NCBI GenBank assembly: GCA_023248535.1
Contig: JAHFEJ010000023.1
Span: 1 to 40,299 of the forward strand
DNA: 40,299 bases
Origin: Nitrospinales bacterium
GTDB taxonomy: Bacteria; Nitrospinota_A; UBA7883; JACRGQ01
Direction of reading: 5' to 3'
Part shown: piece by piece, positions 11,426-19,382 of the stretch
Layout: the number at the start of each line of letters is the position of its first letter
Numbering within the stretch: the first letter of the stretch is position 1
The notes under the pieces: model-generated
The model's database searches: none
What the model was told of the DNA's origin: nothing
What the model saw: only the letters and a program-made list of their open reading frames with translations
Program-made: the position numbers and the translations under genes

Positions 11426-11863
11426 TCAATCTTCGCGGCGGGGGAGCGAGTCGAGATAATTCTGCAACAGGAGTTGCGCGGCGATCTTGTCTATGACCCC
11501 TTTGCGTTTTTCGCGCGAAACGTCGGCGGCGATCAGGTGGCGTTCCGCCTGTACCGTGGTGAACCGTTCATCGCGCAAAGTCACAGGGCGGTTTGCCGCT
11601 TTTTGCAACGCGGCGGCGAACGACTCGATCTCCGCCTGAAGCGTGCCGGGGGTGCCGGTCATCCGCATCGGTTTTCCCATCAGGATTTCCCCTACATCCA
11701 GCTTTTCCGCCCACGCGACGATATCGGCGATGTCCTTTTTCTTGTTTTTCCGCTCTATGGTGCAGATACCTTGGGCGGTAAGGCCAAGCGGATCGGATGC
11801 CGCCACGCCAATCCGTTTCGAGCCGTAATCGAGAGCCATTATTTTCTTGATAGGTTTCTCCAT
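11426..11863 (-). CDS. ruvX: RuvX/YqgF, Holliday-junction-resolvase-fold protein
   Basis: 145 residues with an RNase H-like fold: the first catalytic Asp in MALDYGSKRIGVAASD, GEILMGKPMRMTGTPG, the second acidic site DERFTT, and DKIAAQLLLQNYL. The family processes the 5' end of pre-16S rRNA and may also act on recombination intermediates. The start is taken at 11863 (MEKPIKKIMALDYG); an internal ATG eight codons later is possible. Divergent from the gene at 11992. Confidence 0.94.
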   Translation of the reverse strand: MEKPIKKIMALDYGSKRIGVAASDPLGLTAQGICTIERKNKKKDIADIVAWAEKLDVGEILMGKPMRMTGTPGTLQAEIESFAAALQKAANRPVTLRDERFTTVQAERHLIAADVSREKRKGVIDKIAAQLLLQNYLDSLPRRED

Positions 11864-11900
11864 AATTGGGGTTCTTACTCATTGTATAATATATATTGAC

Positions 11901-11929
11901 TTGACAAATTATATTTGATAGCTTACAAA
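11901..11929 (+). promoter_or_regulatory. Predicted sigma70-type promoter for the 11992 gene
   Basis: TTGACA at 11901-11906 (perfect -35), a 17-base spacer and TACAAA at 11924-11929 as a fair -10, inside a conspicuously AT-rich divergent region. It would give a leader of about 55 bases. Confidence 0.5.
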
Positions 11930-11991
11930 AAGTCGTAATTCCTTAACGCATACTGCAACTTATTGATATATTATGGTTTGGAGGGTTTTCC

Positions 11992-12726
11992 GTGGGCAAT
12001 CTGCGCGATCAGATTTTTTACCGGGCGATAAATGATTCCCTCGACCGGCTTCGTAACGAGATGTGCCTGAAATATAAGCCGAAAAAGGAAAACCGTTTCT
12101 TTGTCAATTGGATCACCTACGAAATCGGTACCGGCCGCCTTGGCCCCGATGGGATAATGTTTGAAATAAGCTCCAAAATACCGAGCGAGTTCTTCGCCAA
12201 CAAAGGGCTTAACCCGCGGTATTTCAAGGAAGTGCGCGACATCATGATAAAGGCCTTTAAAAAGCCGCACGATGTGAAAATGGAAAATATCATCCGTTCG
12301 CTCAATATCAACGAGCTGAAGGAGCGGGATTATGTAAAATGCGTCTATCTCTTCAAGAATGAAGAGCTTTACACGGAAGACGATATAGATAAGATCATCC
12401 GGGCCGTAACCGTTGGCAAGATGGAGCTTCCCGATATTCCGGGAATCACCACGGTGGGCGGCAAAGCGGTTATTTACCGGATGCAGGAAAGCATCTACAG
12501 CGCGGCATCCCGGTTGGTGGCTGAATTTATCAGGGCCAACGACTCGGCGATCAGGAAGTACGCGGAATTAGCGAAGAGAACGCCGGCAAGAGCGGCGAAG
12601 AAGGCCCCCGCCTCGAAAAAACCGGCGGCAAAAAAGAGCGCCAAGAAAGCCCCCGCAAAAAAAGCCGCCCCAAAGAAGACGGCTCCCAAAACAAAAGCAG
12701 CATCGAAAGGCGCCAAGAAAAAATGA
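11992..12726 (+). CDS. Unknown protein with histone-H1-like Lys/Ala tail
   Basis: 244 residues from a GTG start at 11992, supported by GGAGGG seven bases upstream; the nearby ATG at 11973 is out of frame. The N-terminal 190 residues look like a folded domain I do not recognise (LRDQIFYRAINDSLDRL, FFVNWITYEIGTGRLGPDG, ELYTEDDIDKIIRAV). The last 55 residues are almost only Lys, Ala and Pro (KKAPASKKPAAKKSAKK and similar), as in bacterial H1-like proteins that bind DNA without sequence preference. Nucleoid or RNA binding is therefore likely for the tail; the function of the head is unknown. Its TGA overlaps the ATG of prfB as ATGA, so the two genes are translationally coupled. Confidence 0.8.
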   Translation: MGNLRDQIFYRAINDSLDRLRNEMCLKYKPKKENRFFVNWITYEIGTGRLGPDGIMFEISSKIPSEFFANKGLNPRYFKEVRDIMIKAFKKPHDVKMENIIRSLNINELKERDYVKCVYLFKNEELYTEDDIDKIIRAVTVGKMELPDIPGITTVGGKAVIYRMQESIYSAASRLVAEFIRANDSAIRKYAELAKRTPARAAKKAPASKKPAAKKSAKKAPAKKAAPKKTAPKTKAASKGAKKK

Positions 12727-13863
12727 ACCGCACCCCCGAAGAGATAGCGTACGTATTCAAGGAACTCGACGGACGGCTTGGCCGGCTCCGGGGGTTCCTT
12801 TGATCTTGACCGCAAGCTCAAACAGATAGCCCAACTCGAGGCGCAGGCCTCGGTTCCCGATTTCTGGAACAACCAGCAAAACGCCAAAACCGTTTTGAAG
12901 GAAAAGGCCCAACTGGAGCAGACCATCGCCCAGTTTGAAAAAGTGCGCAAGGAAATCACCGGCGCGCAGGAACTTTTCGAGCTTGCCCGCATCGAAGGGG
13001 ACCTGCCGGTGATGGGCGAGGTGGAAAAAGAGCTGGACACACTCGAACACAACATGACCTCAATCGAAATAAAACTCATCCTGACCGGCAACTACGACCG
13101 CGGCAACTGCATCATGGAAATCCACTCCGGCGCGGGGGGCACCGAAAGCCAGGACTGGGCCCAGATGCTGATGCGGATGTACCTCCGCTTCGCGGAAAAA
13201 AACGGCTTCAAGACCAACATCATCGACTTGCAGGAAGGGGAAGAAGCCGGCGTCAAAAGCGCGACCATCGAGATTATCGGGGAATACGCGTACGGTTATC
13301 TGAAGGCGGAAAACGGCGTACACCGTTTGGTACGCATATCGCCGTTCGACGCGAACAAGCGCCGCCACACCTCATTTTCGTCCGTGTTTGTGCTGCCCGA
13401 AATCGAGGACAGCGTGGTGGTCGATATCAACGAGGCCGACCTGCGGGTGGATACCTTCCGCTCATCCGGCGCGGGAGGCCAGCACGTCAACAAAACCGAT
13501 TCAGCCATCCGTATCACCCATATCCCCACTGGGATAGTGGTGGCGTCCCAAACCCAGCGGTCGCAGCACAAAAACCGCGAGACGGCCATGAAAGTGCTCC
13601 GCGCCCGCCTGCACGAACTGGAGCGGCGGAAAAAACAGGCCGAGATCGACCACCTGACCATGGACAAAAAAGACATTGGGTGGGGAAGCCAGATACGCTC
13701 CTACGTGCTGGCCCCGTACCGCATGGTGAAAGACCTCCGCACACGCCTGTCGAGCGGCAACACCGACGCGATACTGGATGGCGATATCATGCCGTTCATC
13801 GAGGCGTATCTCACCAAGCCGGCCACCGCCACCGTTCCGGCCGACGACGAGGATCTGGAATAA
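12723..13863 (+). CDS. prfB: Peptide chain release factor 2, with programmed +1 frameshift
   Basis: Release factor 2 ends translation at UGA and UAA. Frame 0 runs from ATG 12723 for 26 codons to an in-frame TGA at 12801-12803. The slip site CTT-TGA, preceded by the Shine-Dalgarno-like CGGGGG, is the classic autoregulatory frameshift, and translation resumes in the +1 frame at GAT 12802 (DLDRKLKQIAQLE). The product is about 379 residues. It has SPF (tripeptide anticodon for UGA) in ISPFDANKRRHTSF and the catalytic GGQ in RSSGAGGQHVNKTDSAIRITH. Low RF2 raises read-through by slippage, so the gene senses its own product. Confidence 0.96.
12791..12803 (+). promoter_or_regulatory. RF2 programmed frameshift site
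   Basis: An internal Shine-Dalgarno-like G-run just before CTT (12798-12800) and the TGA at 12801-12803; the base after TGA is T, a weak termination context. Confidence 0.93.
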
Positions 13864-13888
13864 CCGGCCCCGGCGATTGCGGGAAAAG

Positions 13889-13925
13889 TGGGGGCGGAAA
13901 CTGATTAAAAAGTTCCCCCATTTTT
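13889..13925 (+). terminator. Probable Rho-independent terminator of prfB
   Basis: TGGGGG (13889-13894) pairs with CCCCCA (13915-13920), with an inner AACT/AGTT stem, followed by TTTTT. The remaining 230 bases to 14155 hold no gene; two imperfect 25-base direct copies (gccaaaactttcaaatc-like) lie at about 14010-14060. Confidence 0.55.
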
Positions 13926-14155
13926 CCCTTCCCGTAGCCCCGAATCCGGCCTAAAAATGCTTCCTTCTTTTCACGCAAATGCGGCAAGAAGCCCCAAAAC
14001 CTCCATATACGCCAAAACTTTCAAATCCGCACATGCCAAAATCTTCAAATGCGCCAGATGCTCCATTTCCACCAATTCCGCCACGCGCGCTTGAAATAAC
14101 CGCAGAGAGGCACGGAGAAGATTTTTGGGCAGTGTCTCAGTTTGAAAACATCCCC

Positions 14156-15628
14156 TTAGCGTTTCCCCATTTTTTCAGCGATCGCTTTTAATATTTCCGC
14201 CTCGCCGGGATCCAGTTCCATCAGTTTGGGATACAGTGCCAATGCATCGGATTTTCTTCCCATGTAAAGATAGGTTTGGGCAAGCATAAAGAAGGCATCT
14301 GCATCCGAAGGATCCAATTTAATGGCCTTTTCATACTCCTGTATTGCGCGTGTGTAAAGCTTCCTTGTCATCAAATTGGTCGCCAGGGAGTAAACGGCAT
14401 CGCTGTTCTCTGGATTGATACGCAATGCCTCCTCGTACTCTTTTCCCTCCATCTCATATTGCTTCTCCCTGTAATAGGCATTCCCAAGCTCGATATGCGC
14501 CCCTTCCAGATTTGGATTAAGTTGAATCGCCTTTTTATAGTTGGTTATCGCCTCGTCCCATTTTTGGGCATCTCTGGCAAGAATCCCTTTTATATAGAAA
14601 TTCAAGGCGTCCGGTGAGAAGCTCGTCTTTTTCAATTCGGCTATGGGGAGGGCTTTCCGCCGGTTGATGAAATCCTCCATATCGTTTAGCGGAACGGCCA
14701 TTTTGATGTTTTTTTCAGAGGAAATTATCAGTCCAACAAGCTTGCCGTTCCCATCCACCAATGCCCCTTTGTTGATGGTTTTGGAAAATGAGGCTATCTG
14801 GATATATTGAATTTCCCCATCTTTATGCCTGCCGGGGAAATACTTAAAATCGCTGATCACGGCCTGGCTGGGCTTGCTTCGATTGTCGGCGGCATCCATC
14901 AGGAAAACGGTTTCTCCAACGGTTGCCTCTTTTATTTCCTCAGCCGGTATGTTTGGAAGGGCCTCGTGGCTTATTTTCATTATTGCAAGATTTCTGTTCT
15001 CGTCCGGCCAAACGGTATTGGTGTTGTATGTCGTGCCGTCATTCAGCGTGATGCGTACCGAACTGGCCTTTGCCAGCGGGGCCAGATTCGATGCTATCAA
15101 CCCTTTTCGATTTACGATCACCCCCTGAAAATCGCTTAATGTTCTGCCGTCTTCAGCCATCGCCTTTATGTTCACAAAGGAGTTGCGGTTTATTGCAGGC
15201 AGAACCGGGGTGTCGAGCGCGTTTCTTACCACAGCAAGGGTCGCGAAGATGGCCACGCAAGCGCTTGCCATTCCAACCGCCAGCATTTTCCAGTTGAAAT
15301 AGTTATTTAACGATTCTTTTAGTGTGGCCCAAGGATCTGCTTGCCGGTTTTTATCAGGTGCCGCAAGCAGTTCCTTTAGCTTGCTCGTTAACCGGGGGGA
15401 CAATGAAACCTCTTTTTTCTGATAATTTAGTAACTCTGCCACCTCGTTTAGCTGATGAGTGCAAAAAAGGCAGGATTCCAGATGTTGTTGGAACGCTATT
15501 CTCTCCCCTTCGGATATTTTTTCCTCAACGTATAGACCTATAGCGTTGAATCCGGGACATTCCGGCGTTTTTAAACGCTCAATATCCGTCAAAGCGTTTC
15601 TTATCTTCTGGCCGATAAAATCATCCAT
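14156..15628 (-). CDS. Anti-sigma factor with inactive HtrA-like domain and TPRs
   Basis: 490 residues from ATG 15628 (a TTG six codons earlier is possible). Residues 20-60 form a zinc-finger anti-sigma domain with H49-x3-C53-x2-C56. A membrane segment spans about 113-134. Residues 150-325 align by pattern with trypsin/HtrA proteases (FQGVIVNRKGLIASN, VRITLNDGTTYN, NLAIMKI, GKLVGLIIS). Ala183, Asn213 and Asn286 occupy the places of the catalytic His, Asp and Ser, so the domain cannot be a serine protease. TPRs follow at about 340-480 in the periplasm. It should hold the ECF factor encoded 68 bp upstream and release it on an envelope signal sensed by the extracytoplasmic part. Confidence 0.85.
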   Translation of the reverse strand: MDDFIGQKIRNALTDIERLKTPECPGFNAIGLYVEEKISEGERIAFQQHLESCLFCTHQLNEVAELLNYQKKEVSLSPRLTSKLKELLAAPDKNRQADPWATLKESLNNYFNWKMLAVGMASACVAIFATLAVVRNALDTPVLPAINRNSFVNIKAMAEDGRTLSDFQGVIVNRKGLIASNLAPLAKASSVRITLNDGTTYNTNTVWPDENRNLAIMKISHEALPNIPAEEIKEATVGETVFLMDAADNRSKPSQAVISDFKYFPGRHKDGEIQYIQIASFSKTINKGALVDGNGKLVGLIISSEKNIKMAVPLNDMEDFINRRKALPIAELKKTSFSPDALNFYIKGILARDAQKWDEAITNYKKAIQLNPNLEGAHIELGNAYYREKQYEMEGKEYEEALRINPENSDAVYSLATNLMTRKLYTRAIQEYEKAIKLDPSDADAFFMLAQTYLYMGRKSDALALYPKLMELDPGEAEILKAIAEKMGKR

Positions 15629-15696
15629 GGTAAAACATGTCCTCAATAGAAAAGACTTCCAGAAAAACGATTTTCTTCCACGGCATCTTAATTATT

Positions 15697-16218
15697 TTAG
15701 CCATTAAGCACTTTCCGCATTTTCTCTTTTATCCGTGAATATCTGGAAGCTACCGTTCCCATAGGGATTTTTAACATGGCGGCAACCTCCCTGTCTTTAT
15801 GCCCTTCACTTTTTAAAAGGGCGATCTGCCGGTCTTCCACGGGGAACGCCCCCAATAGTTTCAGGATAGCTTCGGTTTCATCATGCGGATATTCAGGGGA
15901 AGGTATCGTGTTTTCAAGAAACTCTTCTTTTTTCCTGGCTCTGGATGAATATTGGCTTTTCGCGGCGTTGATTACAATGGTTTTGAAATAGGCCAAAAAC
16001 TCGTATTTTGAGCCGCCACGGAAATTTTCCAATCCGCCCTTGTGAAGCTTTACAAAGACTGTTTGAATCACGTCATCCTTGTCGTCGCCGGAAAGGTTGG
16101 GGAATTTTGAATTCAGGATATTCATGGCCATCCGCGCATATTCCATGAAGAAAGCATTCCACGATTCATTAATTCCGGCTTTGCATCCTTGAATCAATAG
16201 AACAACTTCGTCAGCCAT
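15697..16218 (-). CDS. ECF-family RNA polymerase sigma factor
   Basis: 173 residues. Region 2 is seen in ARMAMNILNSKFPNLSGDDKDDVIQTVFVKLHKG and FRGGSKYEFLAYFKTIVINAAKSQYSSRARK. Region 4 helix-turn-helix is EDRQIALLKSEGHKDREVAAMLKIPMGTVASRYSRIKEKMRKVL. It directs RNA polymerase to a stress regulon and is followed on the same strand by its anti-sigma factor, the usual operon order. Autoregulation is likely, but I could not define an ECF-type promoter upstream. Confidence 0.93.
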   Translation of the reverse strand: MADEVVLLIQGCKAGINESWNAFFMEYARMAMNILNSKFPNLSGDDKDDVIQTVFVKLHKGGLENFRGGSKYEFLAYFKTIVINAAKSQYSSRARKKEEFLENTIPSPEYPHDETEAILKLLGAFPVEDRQIALLKSEGHKDREVAAMLKIPMGTVASRYSRIKEKMRKVLNG

Positions 16219-16321
16219 TTCGCTGATTATACAAAGAATTGAAAAATATTTCCGGCCTTTGGAAGAAAACCGGGTTTCTGAAAGTCTCTATTTTGAAAGT
16301 AACTATATTAAGGAGGATGGA

Positions 16322-16384
16322 ATGAGGATCATTGCTGAATGCCTTTTAACCTTGTTTTTCGTATGGCTGAAAAACAACTGGTGA
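16322..16384 (+). CDS. Possible 20-residue hydrophobic leader ORF
   Basis: ATG at 16322 has the best ribosome-binding site of the region (AAGGAGG five to six bases upstream). It encodes MRIIAECLLTLFFVWLKNNW and stops at TGA 16382-16384, which overlaps the GTG 16381 that could start the next gene. This arrangement suggests a leader that couples translation of the following secreted protein. It might also be the original start of that gene after a frameshift. Confidence 0.4.
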   Translation: MRIIAECLLTLFFVWLKNNW

Positions 16385-16659
16385 ACAAAACGATTGGCAT
16401 GAAGAGAATATTTTTTATTTTTCTATGCTTGCTCATCCTTACGGGGGGTGCGTCTTCAAGAAGTTTCGCGTTGGAACAGTTTAATTCGGAGCAAGCGGCC
16501 CAAAGCGCTTGTCCGGGCGATAAGGTCGTCTGGCTCAACATCCCGACCGGTGTTTACCATTACAAGTGGCAGAGATGGTACGGCGCAACCAAACATGGCG
16601 CCTATGTATGCGAAAAAGAGGCCGTAAAAAGCGGCAATCGGGCAAGTAAGCGCGGTTAA
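16381..16659 (+). CDS. Small secreted protein of unknown function
   Basis: 92 residues from GTG 16381; ATG 16399 (MKRIFFIFLCLLIL) is the alternative, and the frame opens at ATG 16339 without a ribosome-binding site. A Sec signal peptide ends near RSFA. The short mature part contains CPGDKVVWLNIPTGVYHYKWQRWYGATKHGAYVCEKEA. This pattern (VVW-N...GVYH...RWYG-TK-G-Y-CEKEA, with two cysteines) I recognise from small secreted proteins of many proteobacteria with no known role, often next to nuclease genes as here. Confidence 0.75.
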   Translation: MNKTIGMKRIFFIFLCLLILTGGASSRSFALEQFNSEQAAQSACPGDKVVWLNIPTGVYHYKWQRWYGATKHGAYVCEKEAVKSGNRASKRG

Positions 16660-16661
16660 AG

Positions 16662-17216
16662 ATGTTATCAAGGCCCGTTAAGCCGTTAGTTGCGCTGATA
16701 GCGGTTATTTTCTTCACCGCTTATGCGGCAGTTAGCCTCGCTCAGCCAGTTAACCTTGACGGTGCAACCGCAGAGGTCTATTTCTCGCCAAACGGCGGCT
16801 GTACAGATGCCATAGTGGCCGAGATAGGCAAGGCGAAGACGGAGGTGCTTGTCCAAGCCTATTCCTTTACCTCCGCGGCCATTGCCCAGGCTTTGGTGGA
16901 TGCGCACAACCGCGGGTTAAAGGTTGAGGTGGTGCTTGATAAAAGCCAAGCTGGGGATAAACACTCGTCGGCGGCGGACCTCGTCGCCCATGCCGGGATT
17001 GCCACATTTATTGACCGAAGCCATGCCATAGCGCATAATAAAATAATGCTTGTCGACCGGGGAATAATCATCACTGGCTCTTTTAATTTTTCCAAAGCGG
17101 CGGAGGAAAAGAACGCTGAAAACCTGTTAATTATAAAGGCCAGCCAAGAGCTTATGGAAAGGTACGTTGATAACTTCCAAAAACATTTGGCGCACTCGGA
17201 GGAATATAAGAAGTGA
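16662..17216 (+). CDS. Secreted phospholipase-D-family endonuclease (Nuc-like)
   Basis: 184 residues with a Sec signal peptide ending near SLAQP. The single HKD motif HNKIMLVDRGIIITGSFNFS (H-x-K-x4-D) and its 155-residue mature size match the Nuc group, which act as periplasmic dimers that cut DNA without metal. It starts two bases after the upstream gene and ends in a 4-bp GTGA overlap with the HEPN-like gene, so it is part of the accessory operon. Likely role: degrade DNA in the periplasm. Confidence 0.9.
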   Translation: MLSRPVKPLVALIAVIFFTAYAAVSLAQPVNLDGATAEVYFSPNGGCTDAIVAEIGKAKTEVLVQAYSFTSAAIAQALVDAHNRGLKVEVVLDKSQAGDKHSSAADLVAHAGIATFIDRSHAIAHNKIMLVDRGIIITGSFNFSKAAEEKNAENLLIIKASQELMERYVDNFQKHLAHSEEYKK

Positions 17217-17920
17217 AGGTCGGAAATGTGGAAAATGTCGGCTCTGGTCAAACACCAGATAAAGTAAGAACCAAAGTTAACATGTCAGGTTTCTTCTTAC
17301 ATGCCATGAACACCTTTTATCGTAAAGCAAAAGATTACGAAGAAATCAATGAAGCCCCCAGTGAGGAATTTAACTCCTATTTTTTTGGTGGAATTATCTG
17401 CACCGTTTCTTTTTTGGAATGCTTTATAAATGAGGTTTACCAAGAATTGTCAGATGGCCCTTGCTACAATTTCATAAATGTTGACTTGGTGCGCGCTCAT
17501 GCCATTCAAGAACTTTATCAGCGGAATATTTTAAGGACAACTGAGATTCTTGAAAAATATGATTTGTTTGCAGGGGTTTATGCTTGTAAAAAACTAGAAA
17601 AAGGAATATCTCCATACAAAGATGTGGCTTTGCTGATTAAGATACGGAATGAACTTGTTCATCATAAGCCCAAATGGGTTGAAAGTGCATTGGATGATTT
17701 TGGCCAAGCTTCAAGTCCATGCAAGATCGAAAAAAATTTCAAAAAACAATTTTCCTTGAGTAAGTATCATGGCGGAAGCCCAACCTTTGTTCCGCATAAA
17801 TGTATGTCAGCGGATTGTCTGCGATGGGGAAATGAAAAATCAAAAGAATTCATCTCGTCTTTTTGCAGTGACATAAACTATAACTATCCATATTTTAAAG
17901 ATCGCGAACCAAAAGGATAA
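17213..17920 (+). CDS. HEPN-like protein with Rx4H motif
   Basis: 235 residues from GTG 17213, overlapping the stop of the nuclease gene; ATG 17282 is a later alternative. It is mostly helical. EFNSYFFGGIICTVSFLECFINEVYQEL followed by LIKIRNELVHHKPKW (R145-x4-H150) is the pattern of HEPN proteins, many of which are RNases in toxin, abortive-infection and CRISPR systems. No membrane segment. Base composition is clearly more AT-rich than the flanking chromosome. Catalysis is not proven; some HEPN proteins only bind. Confidence 0.75.
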   Translation: MKVGNVENVGSGQTPDKVRTKVNMSGFFLHAMNTFYRKAKDYEEINEAPSEEFNSYFFGGIICTVSFLECFINEVYQELSDGPCYNFINVDLVRAHAIQELYQRNILRTTEILEKYDLFAGVYACKKLEKGISPYKDVALLIKIRNELVHHKPKWVESALDDFGQASSPCKIEKNFKKQFSLSKYHGGSPTFVPHKCMSADCLRWGNEKSKEFISSFCSDINYNYPYFKDREPKG

Positions 17921-17923
17921 TTT

Positions 17924-18406
17924 ATGATTTGGATTTTCGGGATTGGATTATTTATCGTTTTCTGGTTCGTTTTTCCCCCATTTCGGAAATTCGTTTTATG
18001 GGTTGGGGTTATTTTGGTTTTGCTAATATCAGCGGTTTTTCTTTATACGAAGCACGAAAAAACCGTGGAGGAGTCCCTCATTCCTTTTTCCAAAGTAGAG
18101 TTAACCGATCTTAAACTTGTTAATGGGAAATTATTGGGAGAGGAAAAAAATAATTCCGATCATGACCTCCTAGATGTTCATCTTGAAGTTAAAGCATGGG
18201 ATTGTCCGTCTCCCCAATTGCCTCCGGGCGTTATTAACCTGGGTTCGCTCTGCACCACAATCGGCCAAGATAGCGTTTATCTTTGGAATATGGTTCCGCC
18301 TCACCAAAAACGTGCAATCGATTCTCATGTCTTTTTCTCAAACCTGCCTTCCATTAAGGGCGAGTTTCGCTGGTCATATGAAATTGTCGGAACAAGGGGG
18401 AGATAA
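17924..18406 (+). CDS. Small membrane protein, two N-terminal TM segments
   Basis: 160 residues beginning three bases after the upstream stop. Residues 1-21 (MIWIFGIGLFIVFWFVF) and 24-42 (FVLWVGVILVLLISAVFLY) are membrane helices. The soluble part contains KVELTDLKLVNGKLLGEEKNNSDHDLLDVHLEVKAWDC, reminiscent of small beta-sandwich domains, and two or three cysteines. I do not recognise a family by name. AT-rich, in the accessory operon between the two HEPN-like genes. Confidence 0.75.
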   Translation: MIWIFGIGLFIVFWFVFPPFRKFVLWVGVILVLLISAVFLYTKHEKTVEESLIPFSKVELTDLKLVNGKLLGEEKNNSDHDLLDVHLEVKAWDCPSPQLPPGVINLGSLCTTIGQDSVYLWNMVPPHQKRAIDSHVFFSNLPSIKGEFRWSYEIVGTRGR

Positions 18407-19382
18407 ATACTTGGTTAAGCATAAAAGGATATCCTTTGGAGGAATTGTCTTCGTTCTGTTATTGGCTTTACTGTTTTCATCCTGTGGGGTTCTGAACGGT
18501 GAAGTAACCGTCCATGAAATAGGGTGTGATGGAGAATGGAAATCCCTAACGCTACACGATGGGAATTGCCTTGGGAAACTCGTTGACCTGTCAGTTACTT
18601 ACAAAGCTTTAGTCGATAAGCAAGAAGTCCTTTATTGGGGTACGGATGACAAAAGCGAAATACGCAAATTTCACAAGTGTAATGTTCGAGACTGGAAAAA
18701 TTGGGATTGTGAAGAAATAGACGGGTTGAAGCATAGCATGAGGAACGGGGATCTAATTGAAGCAAATACGGAGAGAACATATCACGCATCATGGATGGAT
18801 TATCATTCTACATTCCCCAAGGGCATCGGGTGGGCGGTCAAGGGGCTACAGTGGGTTTTGATGTTCGTGGCTTTAATCTTCCTTCTATTGATGTTATGGG
18901 AGCTTATCAAAGCCTGGCGTATAGTGGTGGCGTTTATTTTTTTTGTATTTACCACTTTTCTTTTCTTTGTAGTGCCAAGTGCAGTGTCAAGTGAAAGTTC
19001 CGTCATGAAAGCTCTAAGTGTTACGCTGTCAACAGCGCTGTTTGCTTTTTCGATTTACGTTTTGAAAAAGATTCATTCACCAGCTAAGCCCGATTTCGCA
19101 ACAGTAATGGGAGAGTTCAAGAAAATTTTTCTATCTAAAGCCGCCTTTACGATAGCAATGGGAAATGTAATTGAACCCGGCTTCTTCTCGGAATTAATGA
19201 GGGTTTTTCTCTGGGTAGGCTTTGTAATTTCAGGCTGTTTCTCTGCATTGCTGATTTATGGGTTGCGCGAAGATTATTTTGCTGGACGTGTGCTTGAGAG
19301 TAGCCTAGAACTGTTAGTAGGTATAGGTATATTCATGCTTTCGCTTTATTGTTTGATAAAGATGGATCAACCACCTAAATGA
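18378..19382 (+). CDS. Polytopic membrane protein with lipoprotein-like N-terminus
   Basis: The start is uncertain: ATG 18378 overlaps the upstream gene by 29 bp (334 residues); TTG 18411 has AGGGGGAG upstream and would give 323 residues beginning MVKHKRISFGGIVFVLLLALLFSSCG. LFSSC resembles a lipobox. A Cys-containing extracytoplasmic region of about 130 residues (VTVHEIGCDGEWKSLTLHDGNC, WNWDCEEIDG region) is followed by about five membrane helices (WVLMFVALIFLLLMLWELI, VVAFIFFVFTTFLFFVV, and three more). Family unknown. Its end overlaps the next start as ATGA. Confidence 0.72.
   Translation: MKLSEQGGDKYLVKHKRISFGGIVFVLLLALLFSSCGVLNGEVTVHEIGCDGEWKSLTLHDGNCLGKLVDLSVTYKALVDKQEVLYWGTDDKSEIRKFHKCNVRDWKNWDCEEIDGLKHSMRNGDLIEANTERTYHASWMDYHSTFPKGIGWAVKGLQWVLMFVALIFLLLMLWELIKAWRIVVAFIFFVFTTFLFFVVPSAVSSESSVMKALSVTLSTALFAFSIYVLKKIHSPAKPDFATVMGEFKKIFLSKAAFTIAMGNVIEPGFFSELMRVFLWVGFVISGCFSALLIYGLREDYFAGRVLESSLELLVGIGIFMLSLYCLIKMDQPPK

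Noticed and set aside
13979-14191. CRISPR-like impression from two short similar 25-base copies near 14010-14060
   Set aside because: Only two imperfect adjacent copies, no spacer pattern and no cas genes.
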